From NCBI RefSeq assembly GCF_004027225.2, contig NC_044289.2, positions 8,473,761-8,537,760 of the forward strand: a stretch of 64,000 bases of DNA. Direction: 5' to 3'. Each line of letters opens with the position of its first letter. Position 1 is the stretch's first letter. The position numbers and the translations under genes are program-made. The notes beneath the pieces are model-generated. The model was not told where the DNA came from, searched no databases, and saw nothing but the letters and a program-made list of their open reading frames with translations. This document shows positions 39,731 through 50,600 of the stretch, in pieces. This DNA is from Strigops habroptila (Eukaryota > Chordata > Aves > Psittaciformes > Psittacidae).

Positions 39731-42700
39731 AGAGTTCAAGAATAGTAGCAATAAATTGTGGTGCAAAAACAAAATACTTTTTTTCCCTTAATTATTATTA
39801 TTTTACATCAGGCTGACTGAACTAATTGCCTTGAAAACTAGACACTGGTAGGCAGAATCTTCTAGTTGGAATACCCGCTGACGCTTTGTAAAATAGCAGT
39901 ACATTTATACAGTTTAAATGCAGAGTTCTTTGCACATTATGTCTAACAAGATTTGGAGTAAAATTTCTTCTCTGTGTCATGGACAACAATTAAAATTAGC
40001 ATACAAAGTGTCTCATATACTTTGCTGATCATTCTAATGATATCAAATGTAATCTACAATAGCATAAAAAGAAATTCAGCTCTTGCTCACTTGAATAATC
40101 CCACTAAACTCAGAACAGGAGTTTTCTCATAAGAAGGACTTGCAGTCATCAGGAACTGTAGCTCCAATGCCCAGGATGTGGTATTTAATAACTAGTATGT
40201 AATTACACAATAGAAAAGGCATTTGCTTTGTATCTACCATCAGCTAACCTAAGTGAAGAGATCTTGTAATTTAAACGCTGGAGAGGTTTGATCTCTAACA
40301 GCCAAGATATAAGCAGAAGTCCTTCTTACTGTCATCTGACAGTAAAACATCTCTCTTTTATGGACCTTTGCAGAAACCACGGTTGTGTGAAGAGGAAACC
40401 CAATAAAGGAGATATGATGGCATTGCTTGCACTGAAATTCTGCAGGCTTTTCTATATGCACAGACTTTGTGAAAGATAGTAAGATCTATAGAGAAAAACT
40501 GGCGGAAGATGATTATTTTTGGTAAGCTTTGGAGTGTATGAATTAATAAATTCTAGTTGTCCTGGCTCTTAGGAATTCCATTCTGTTTAAATTTCAGTTT
40601 TGTTTTCTGCTTTTCCTCCCCGGTAGAGTTGAACCTGGGAATAGCATCACTCAATGACTCATTAGTTTGATAAAGTGGCATAAGTGACTATAGCTACAAT
40701 GGGCACTTCTAGCTCAGAAGCATTTATATGTCTCAAGGGAATTCTGAAAAATACCAGAAAGTCTTTAGGTACTGAATCACAGGCAAGTATTTTGAATCTC
40801 TAATTTTTTTTATATATTCTTTCCTATGAGAATGTCAGTACTAAAATATGGAATATGCTTCTCCCACTTGGTTTCTATTACTTGTAAAGCATTCAAAAGC
40901 TTCTAGAATAAAATTACCTCTATGCCCTGCTAGGGAGCAGGCAAAACTCCAGAGAGTATCAAGACAGTCCCTCTGCTGTGTGTTGCTGGTGTAGCTTTCC
41001 ATTTTTAACCCAAATATAATAATAAAAATGACTAAATATTAGACTGGAGCTGTACAATCTTAGATACAGCATTTATTTGTTACCATGTTTATCCCAGTGG
41101 AGTTTTACCGTACTTCTATATTTATACAAAATGTTCTGAAATATATTCCATAAATTAGCTAGTTTATTTTCATGTGTGACATATTCATTATCATAATAAT
41201 GTAAGTTTGTTTTAAAAGTTTGTTCCAATTATGATAGCAGCCAATTTGCATTTAGGAAAAAAAGAAGAATTGAAACAAAAATACAAAGAGATAAGTGCAG
41301 GAAGGAAGAGAAGGTATGGCAGAAAAAAGGTCTGCAAAGAAAGAAGCAAAGTGCAGATAACAGATTTTAAAAGAAAAAATTACAAAGCTTAAAAAAAAAA
41401 TCTAACAGTTTGATAATAGTTTAGGGATACTCCAATTCAGCACAAATCTGAAGCCCACTCAACTCTCATGGGAAAAAAGTGGCGTGAAACATTTTCTTAC
41501 GGATAATCAGAGCCTGATATCGGAGCAGCACTTCCATGCATGAAGCCCTAAGCCACTGGAGGCTGCCTGTGCACCAGCTTTGGCAGCACCAAAACTGGAC
41601 AGCCCAGGCTGAGCATCTACCGGTGCAATGGTTGCTTGTTCTCACAATCTGCAGCATACAGAGTAACTGAGCGAGGAGACTGCACCAACCCAGGCTGTCG
41701 GGCATGGGGTGAAGGACAGCTCTTGCTGAGAAGCAACTGCTGATAACCAGAAATTCTCCAAGAAACTGATTTCAACCCTGAAACAATATCGCTAACTTTT
41801 CTAATCCTAACTGCGTATTTTCCACTTGGTGAAGGACAGTGAAGCACGGTTGCAGAGTTAACCCCATAAACCCCCGAGCATTTCCCCTTTGTGGATTTAG
41901 GTCTGCTTTCTGACAATGAGCAATTAGACATCTCAACATAAAAATACATTTCTGTTTTGTTAGAGTATTCATTTGAAGTTTAATCACAGTTGTCAATGTG
42001 CTATTCCGGTGAATAATATTTTCATATTATTTTACAGTTCTTACAGCAATAAGAAATATCTTAAGGTACTACACTCATTATTTAGACTGTATTTATTGTA
42101 GAGGAAAGCAATGACATTGAAAATATTGTATAAATACCAAATACATTAAACAGCAAAATCCCTACCTTGCATTATGAATTGAAATATTATTTTAAAACAT
42201 TTGAAAATCACCATCATCATAATTATGTTATCAACATAGAGACAGATTACCTATTATTTTAACATAATTAATTTGAGCTCGGTGCATTTATGTTGCTGTG
42301 TATGTGATTATCTGTCAACACAATTATGAAATGCTAAAAATTGGGGTTTTTTATCTTTAATTGGCTAGGTTTTCTCTTTAAATTCACTGTTCATTTGCCT
42401 CCATCTTCAACATCTAAAATCTTTAATTACATTTATGGGGTTTTTTTGTCTGTCCCCTAGGCCACATTCCAATCTCACTTGGGATGTTTTCACACCAGGA
42501 CCTTCAAAGAGAGATAAGCTTTCCCTCTTCAGTGACCACAAGCTTATAACCAAGTCTACGTTCTTTTCTTGCGATACTGTTGGGGATTTTTCACATCTTA
42601 TTGGTATGTTCTGTTCATTTATACATTTATACTTCTAGGGGTTTTTTGCTCTTTTAAACCTATCCTCCTCCATCTATTGTGAAAGGCAAAGGAAACAATA

Positions 42701-45700
42701 AATGGTGTAATATTTTAAAGGGCTTTATTAATATACTAAATATATAGTATAATATTTTAAAGGACAGGAGAGCAGGGTTTGTTCTCCTGTCTAGCTCAAC
42801 TGACAACTCTCTTCCCAGTACTTCAACAGGGTTGGGTTTAGTGATTATTTTCTTTTTTCTCTCAGCTTGCAAGGTAGGATATGTTGCCCCTGTGTGATCT
42901 GTGAAGACAGGAGGGCCGAGGGAGGGGGTGGAAGCTCTGTATGAAGGTAAAAGTCTACATGTTTCTCGTCATACATAAACGTCCATCTCCAGGAAAGCAC
43001 TGAGGCCACAGCTGTCCAACACAGTACCCGGGAATGCCTGTCTCTGCGGCTCTGATGAGGCCTGACTTTTCATGCCTCTGATTTACTTTTCTCTCTCTCG
43101 TGATTGACATTTGTCTTTTCTGGGCCTTGTTTGCTTGCATTGCATTTGTAAGGACCCTGAAGCACTGCAGTATTTTCATTTCAGTCAGGTTAAGGGTGAT
43201 GAAGATTACACATGCATACTGATTTATGCCTTAAAGGCTGGAAACAGTGTCAAGTGTGATCTCAGCAGAGCTCTGCTCGATGACTCAAGTGCTCGGTACG
43301 GTGTTACACTCTCAGACATCAATCCTCATCCAGTAAAATGAAAACTCTGTCCAGAACGTCGTTCAATAAAGTCCTGATCTGTAAGTGTTATTAGTTATTA
43401 ATAAGATAATAATGGGGTTTTCAATGTTCATGCCAAAGCCAGAATTGAGGCATCATCAGGCTAAGTACTGTTGAAACACAAAGCAGCAAGCAGTGCCAGC
43501 CACAAAGAGCTTTCCCTGTAAATGTGCACTTGATAACCAGTATCTCTGCAAGCTACGTTATGCGCATACTCATGTGCTTCAGAGAACATTTTGCTATGAA
43601 GATCTTACGCAAAGAGGCGATATAACTGTCAGTCCAATGTTTTTAAAGGCAGGTCCTTATGTCTGGAAGTGCTGTATGTCAGGAGTTCTTCTAAATAGCA
43701 GTGGATATAAAGCTGGCTGTTATCCCAAAGACACGAGGTGGGGTTTTTCAAATATTTCAAGCTCTGCATTACATTGAAGCCAGTGCCTATTGACTGTTTT
43801 TTCTTCTTCTGTGAGAGAAGAAATGTATGTGGAACAAAAAGCAAAATAGAACCCAGAGAAAGTGATGTGACAGTAGACATTCCCTTAAGATATAAAAGGC
43901 CAAGGACTTGAACGACAGGCGCCTGCAGTGAGAGTTACTGCTGCTTCTTCTGCAGGTGCCTTTCTCTCTCTGGTTTTAACCACATGTAGCTGCCTGGATC
44001 TGAAAATTCTTTCCAAGCATGACATTTTTAAAATCCATGTCCCTATGAAAAGTATTAATTTGATCTCAACTCCTCCTTCCCTCAATGAAAAAGCCTGAAA
44101 ATTCCCAGCTGAGCTGTACTTGCAGCATGCTGGGAAATACCAGAGATGGGAAGAACAACCCAAGAGCTGTCCAAGACTGAGCACTTTCCTTCCAATTATC
44201 TTCAGCCCTTGCCAGCACAGGGAACCAAGCAGTTTGGTTTGCTACTGACCAAGTGATTTTTGCAAGACATCTGGAAGGAATGATAGAAGGGGCGGAGGGA
44301 ATTCCTCTTTCAGATGCCAGTTGCAGCCATACAGTTAACTCTGAATCTTTTCCTGAAAGTTAATTTAACATAGCTCATTAATAGTGTCCAATTGAGTAAT
44401 GTAGCAAATGTTTCTGAAAGAGCTGGTAACGTACCAGACACGAAACCATTCATATCTGACTCAGTAATGCAACCTCAGACCACCCCTGTATCAATTAAAT
44501 ATTGTTACCCTGACACTCAGACTGAAGGAGCAGGCACATCAGTGAGTACAGCTGCAATGCTCTTTCCCTGCTGTATTTGTTCTGGCAGTCAAAAGGGGGC
44601 ACAGAGCCTGCCTGCCTGTCACTACAGGACCTTGGATAAGTTTAAATTCACTTTTTAACACAACACAACACCTATTCTTTTCTAATGAAGTCAAACGGGT
44701 TTGTAGCCTAATGAAAAAGCGTTAAACTGAGGGAGAAACTAGTATAAATAAGTTACGCTGTACTCCAAAGTACACCTGTGACTGCAACTGTAATTGGTGG
44801 ATAGACAGGCAGGCACTCTGTCAGCTTCGGAAATGGGTCATAATGTTCTGGAAAAAAAAACAGCAAAATGACTTAAAAAGACAGCTTTCAGTTCTACAGC
44901 TCTATCTATACTGTGGAAAAATAGATTCAGGTTGATTATTCTTACCCGAAGATTTAATTTCTTTTGGATATAATCCCAAAACAGTCACATCAGCACTAAC
45001 CGTAATCTTGTTTCTGTGCTCTGTTTTATAGTTACTGCCTGTGTAGCCATGCTAATATAAAACCATCTGTATTTCCAGAAATCAATGTAAATTCCTTGTA
45101 TTTTACTATTTTAGAAGACAGAGGGGATTCTGAATAAATTTTGAAACTCCTACTAATGTTCCACATTTAATACCCATTGTGTGGAGTTCATTTGGCTTTC
45201 TTCTTCGTTAGTATTTCAATGTGTTAATCAAATTCTTAATCTAAAATTGGACTAAAATATATCTGAGATCTTGAAGTGAAATAAATTTCATCCTTACAGC
45301 CAGCACTACAATGTGCTATCTAACACAGTTAGCAGGTTTCAGAGGCCGAACTAGGATTATCACCTTTTGTGTCTTATCTTGGCCCCCTAACAATCCCATG
45401 TCTGTGCTATATTGTTTTGGCAAAATGGGTCAACGGAAATGTCAAGCAGACACCAGTTTCCCAGGAAAATAGAACTTCAAGTGTAACATGAACTGGCATC
45501 TGAAGTTCTGGATATGTTTAGTGCATGTACAAGCTGTTATGCATTTACTAATGAATACACAGTTAAACCTACACAGCTGTAAAACCACGTAGCACCAAAA
45601 TCCAATTCACAAGGAGAAAGCAGAATAGTTTGTTTTCCGATCCACATTACATCCACATTATATGACCTTCAGTTACCCATGTTAGTCCATTTTCCTCCCT

Positions 45701-46879
45701 CTGCAGGCACTTTAGCCCTGTATCACCAGGTTAGCATTTTCCTTCCCACTACCGTGCACTCCCCAGAGCACAGAATATCAGTACCTAACGCAAGTCTGAA
45801 GGTAGCAGAAGCCTGAACTGGATGCAAAATGCGCATAGAAGGGATGTCTGTCACACTTCAGCTGCCAAACACTGAGTCTTTACTGACCCCATGCAATTGG
45901 AACTTTCTGTGTCTTACAGCTTGGCAAAATTCAAGTAGCAAAAGGCATCTACCCAAACTAAAGGCCATCTGACCTCCAAATTTCCATTTTCTACTCAGTG
46001 TATGTATAATGCTGGGTGTCCTTGAATCACCGCACTTTTAATACAGGGCAAAGCAGCATAACTTTCAGTGAGCTGGCACTCCAAAATGGCTGAGCCAGTT
46101 TGTTGCTGCAAAGCCCTGAACGCACTTGGCACAGAATGTGTCAATCCCCCTGAAAAGGGGTGTCATCTTATAGGAGTCTTCTCCAACCCCAAGCATGAGG
46201 AACACTATCTCCCTGTAATGCACACCAAGGCCTACATCCAGAAACCCGCTCAAATGGAGAGGCTTTCCAATAACTTCAGTGAGCATCACTCTTATTTGGC
46301 ACTATAAATTAAATTATCTTCGACATTTGGAGTGAGCATGACTGAAAGAAAGGTTGAGGGCTTGTGGAAGACAAATGGCCTGTAAAGCAAGACTCTTGAA
46401 AATGAAGACTGGCAAAAAAAGCTGGAATACCAGAGTGGTTTTCTGGCAATCATGTCTGTGTAACCACTTTGGTTCTCTGCAGTTATTAGTACTGCAGTAG
46501 CAGTAAACATGATTTTCCATGAAGACCAATACTATGACCTGAAAGGCCAAAACTTAAGGCTGGTTTTCACTGCTTCTACTGCCCCAAGACCATCTCAATG
46601 CCAGACCCAACTCTTTGCCAAACTCCCAAAAGCACTGCTAGGAACATTAAAGCTCTAATTCAAGATGAAAGCCTCTGAGGTAAGTGGTGCTGAAGCACAA
46701 GCGAGGCCTCAGCCCTGCTACCACAGCCATGGCGGAGCAGCATGGCCACCTCACCGCCGGGGCAAAGGTGCCATCTGCTCCACAGCGAAGGCACACACAG
46801 AGCACTCCGCCTCCTACGGAACGCACAGGGCTCCCGTCGGCTGACATAAGAGTTTTATAACGGTGGTCTGGCTTCTTAG

Positions 46880-47650
46880 GGATGTGCCTATACGGGTCGG
46901 GTGGCAGAAACGAGACAGGTTCAGCCGCGCTAAAGCGAGGAGGGGGCGCAGCGGCAGCAGCCCTCAGCCCGCCGGTAGGTGCGGGCAGCCGCAGCCTCGT
47001 CACTGCCACTGAGCATGCTCGACTCCTCCACATCCGCCCTGCTCGGCGGCCGAGAAGCGCGGGGGGAGCGGTTCCCCGCCGGTAATAAGCCCCTTGCTGG
47101 AGGCGGCGTGCAGGACTCACTGCCGCCATGAATCCCGGCGGTGGCGGGGGGGCGGCGCCGGCTTTCCCCGGCCCCGTGCAGTGTAAGTGCCGCTGCGCGC
47201 CAGCGAGGTATGCGCGCTCCGGGGCTGGCGCGGCGGAAACCGAGTTGAGTTGGGGCCTGGGCAGGCCCCGAAACCTGAGTAGCGCATGAAACGGGCGGGA
47301 GCGGAGCCCGGGAACCTGGCTGCGGGGGGGGGGAACCCGGGAATCTGGGTGAGCGCCGCGGCCGCACCGGCGGCGGGGGGCTGCGGGGCGCCGAGCTTTG
47401 AGCCCGGGCGAGCTCTGTAGAGCCAGGCCGCGGCCGCTGGGCCGGTGCCCTTCGCGACGGGCGGTGGGGACCCCCGCGGGACCCTGAGGCCTTCGGGGAA
47501 GTGTGTCCGGTGGCAAGGGTGACCGGTTCTACTGACAGCCCTGGGCCGGGAGGTCACGCAGTGCCCAAGGGGCCCCCGCAGGCCTAGGCAGGGCCAAGCC
47601 ACCCTGGGCCCGAGGGGACTGCCCCGCGGCCGAGGCGCTCGGTCAGTGGA
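46880..47650 (+). promoter_or_regulatory. ZFP64: ZFP64 CpG-island promoter
   Basis: Base composition switches sharply from AT-rich to very GC-rich with dense CpG at about 46880 and falls off near 47650. The island encloses the first coding exon and most of intron 1. No TATA box is obvious, as expected for a dispersed CpG-island promoter of a broadly expressed gene. The translation start context GCCGCCATGA is both a good Kozak match and the complement of a YY1-like ATGGCGGC motif. A 10-G run lies in intron 1 at 47324-47333. The transcription start cannot be placed from sequence alone. Divergent antisense transcription is possible but not shown. Confidence 0.85.
47128..47182 (+). CDS. ZFP64: ZFP64 coding exon 1
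   Basis: The ATG at 47128 lies in a strong Kozak context within the CpG island and encodes a Gly/Ala/Pro-rich leader (MNPGGGGGAAPAFPGPVQ) that ends one base into the next codon. The donor is T|GTAAGT at 47183. An alternative donor two bases upstream (GTGTAA) would break the frame with exon 2, so the downstream one is chosen. The leader is not conserved in detail, but the final VQ joined to F-P-G-G-T matches the human pattern VQ-I-P-G-G-T. Confidence 0.88.
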
Positions 47651-50600
47651 TGTCTGTATGTCAATTTGAGTGGTTTCACGCATTCCCGTTTGCTCTGGAC
47701 AAGCTCCTGACAATGCTCTTGCTCCCACAGTCCCCGGTGGTACCACTGTGCTGGTGGAGCTCACCCCCGACATTCACATCTGTGGCATCTGCAAACAGCA
47801 GTTCAATAACCTCGATGCCTTCGTTGGGCACAAGCAAAGTGGTTGCCAGCTCACTAGTGCAACGGCCGGGGCCACAAGCACGGTCCAGTTTGTTTCGGAA
47901 GAAACCGTGCCGTCAACACAGGCACAGACCACAACTAGGACCATCGCTTCGGAGACCCAAACCATCACAGGTACCATGGTGTTACAGACCAGGAGCTTGA
48001 AAACACTCAGTTCAAGCAAAGTGGCAGCAGCATACACCCCTCTGCTTGTGTGCCCCCATCACACTAAGCTAAAATCACAGTTTTCACATTAGTCGTCACA
48101 TACCTGCAAGCAAAGAAAGAATAATAAGTGGTGTGCTGCTGCCTTGGTTTTGGTATGGCAACAGTTACTTAATTTGCTGCTTGAGATACAAGTTTACTTA
48201 CTTAAAGAATTGGTTAAATCTGATGTGGTGCATAACCAAGTTGTGCAAACTAATTATAATTGTCAATACTTATGAAATATAATCAAATTACTATGCATTT
48301 TGGTTTTTTAAGAGTGCGCTTGATGAAAAACAGACAGAGAATTGCTGTTGGGCACCAGTCCAGGCCTTTTTATGTGAGAACACTGCATTCCCTAACATTG
48401 CTCCCACAACTAATTGGCAGGAAAAATATTACTCAAAATTTCTGCCCATGCGAAGGCTCAAGTGAGGTCCTGATCCTGGAGACATTTAAATAAAACTAGA
48501 GTTTTGTTCCGCGTGTGAAGGTTTGCCCTTCTATATATAGTTTTATTTTATTTTATTTTGGTCTGGGACCTTACTAAAATCCAAATTATTTGAGTTTAAT
48601 TTGGATAGACAGATTAGGGAGAGAATCTGGAAGAGCAGTGAAACAAACTGAATTCGGGGCTCACTTCCAGGAATTTTTGTATTATAATCCCTGAACTCAG
48701 TGTGGGTTTTGGATGAGTCATTTTTCTGCTTCATATTTACTCATCTTTAAAATGAGGGCAGTTACATCTTTCTGCCCTTTTGGGGTATAGCGTTGTCTAA
48801 TTGATTTAAAAGCTGCTACTTTGGCTGAGATTGTTTCATCTGTTATTCTTGTGAGTAACAGCTAAAAACAGTATAGTTGAAAGACACTGAACTTTTTTAA
48901 CAATTTTAAAAAAAGAAATTGTTTACATGATGCCTCTGACAACATTTGCTGTATAAATAATTTGAGATTTCTCCCTTTTGGGCTGTAGCACAGCTGGTGT
49001 TAAAAGACAAACATACCTTTATTAATGGAAGACCTGGACAAGCATCAGAAAAATAATGAACTGCTGAAGAAACAACAGTGCAGTCAGATAGGATTCAGCG
49101 AGACAAGTGGGCCTACGTAGGTTTGTACTAAGTTCAGCATGGCTCATCTTGACAGAATTTTCACTGATTGCAGGATAGCAAGGGAGAGAAAAGCCATTCT
49201 CCTTTCCCCTTCACCCAGGTGAATAGGAAGCCAGGAACAGGAATTTTGCTGGAAAAAAGCAGAGTAGAGAAGTAATTAATGAAACTAGAAAATAATTAGG
49301 TTTTTCTGACTGGAGAAGTTAATATTCTCACATTGAGCTGTTTTATCTGTTTAGTTTCTGCACCAGAGTTTGTTTTTGAGCATGGCTATCAAACATACCT
49401 GCCCAGTGAGAGCAGTGAGCCTCCAACTGCTGCTGTCGTCTCTACACCACCAAAAGCACGATCAAGAAAATCCACTTCCTCACTTACACAGAAGAAACTC
49501 AACTGCTGCTATCCAGGTAAGATGTGAACTATACTTTCTTCCTCCTCGCTTTAAAATTGATAGATTTCATATACTGATACGCACAGTAGTTCTGTCTGGT
49601 TTAAGCAGTTACAATGTGCAGAAGGTGTGATGTATTATCATTGATACCAGTAGTAGTTTCGCTGTTGATTTTACGTATCCTTAGGCTTCAGTCCTGTACT
49701 CTGGCAATGCTGCAAGGAGTTTGCTACAGACACTGGCCTATGCCCACACCACAGCAATGTAAGAGCAGAGTCTTGCTACCTTTTTGCTGACTGCCATTGT
49801 TGTACGTGAGAAATATACGTGCATTTTGCATTATATGTTTTGTCTTTGGTCAGTTAGCATCTTTATAAAGATAGTTTGAGCTGGAGTATTTGGAGACCTT
49901 AATTAGTAAAAACCACTCAATATGCAGAAAACGTGTAGAGATAGCCATGAAGTGAGTAGTTGTGTTAGTGGTAGCAGAAGTTACAGCCTCCTTTCACAAG
50001 CTTGCCTTCATTTGAAAGGCACATTTCAAATGCTTGACATTCATTTCTGTACTCTGAAAACGTAGCAGTTTCCACTTAGGCAGAATTCCTGAATGGTGAG
50101 CTGTTACCAAAGTTCCCAATTGCACTAACTTGAAGTCATATGTGGAATTAATTAGTTCCTCCAGCATCCCCTGTGTACTGTAAAGAGCATCTCAAATCCT
50201 AGGCAGAGATTCCAGAGAATTTGTTTCAAAGCTTACAGAAAATAGTAATGTAGAGAGTGAATTGCCTCCTAGGGGAAGCATTAGAAAATGAAAGTTCACA
50301 GGTAAGCCGGTCACTATTTTAAGTAGATGTGAGTAAACAAGATGGGGAATTTGTTATCTGTTAATACTGAATTTAAAAAAGTAGTGTTCTTGAAAATAAA
50401 CATAATGCCCAGAATATGGTAGTATATTTTTGTTATTTTGTTACATTTTCCTTGAATTTCATGATCTTGATCTTACCATTGTCAGGTTGCCAGTTCAAGA
50501 CTTCCTATGGTATGAAGGATATGGAACGTCATCTACGAACACACACAGGTTTTTAGAGTTGCTGTATTTTGTTTTTGGTGTGACTTTTTCCCAGAAGGAA

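Larger units (their letters stand above)
30566..46879. other. Intergenic desert upstream of ZFP64
   Basis: No coding exon or clear transposon is recognised in these 16 kb. The sub-region from about 31400 to 33600 and a smaller one at about 42050-42400 are very AT-rich. Both carry many ATTA/TAAT homeodomain-type cores and almost no simple-sequence decay, which makes them candidates for conserved noncoding elements; conservation itself cannot be seen here. Also present are an A run (36935-36950), a T run (39152-39165), a G run (39697-39710), a triple palindromic repeat (38209-38261), a purine-rich segment (about 41256-41402) and a 14-bp direct repeat (42708-42721 and 42750-42763). Confidence 0.5.

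Noticed and set aside
41466-41949. Overlapping minus-strand frames in a moderately GC-rich patch, considered as a possible old retroviral LTR or gene fragment
   Set aside because: No terminal repeats, primer-binding site or recognisable viral or host domain could be seen.
46647-47516. 289-codon frame on the minus strand across the CpG island
   Set aside because: It is rich in Pro, Arg, Ala and Gly because the DNA is GC-rich, where stop codons are scarce. It has no domain and overlaps the ZFP64 first exon and promoter.
47117-47773. 218-codon minus-strand frame over exon 1, intron 1 and exon 2
   Set aside because: Same GC-rich artefact; no recognisable protein features, and it crosses supported ZFP64 exons on the other strand.
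47670-48092. 140-codon frame containing exon 2
   Set aside because: Only the 47731-47970 part is coding. The rest is intron 1 and intron 2 read-through, and the splice sites on both sides are in phase with the neighbouring exons.
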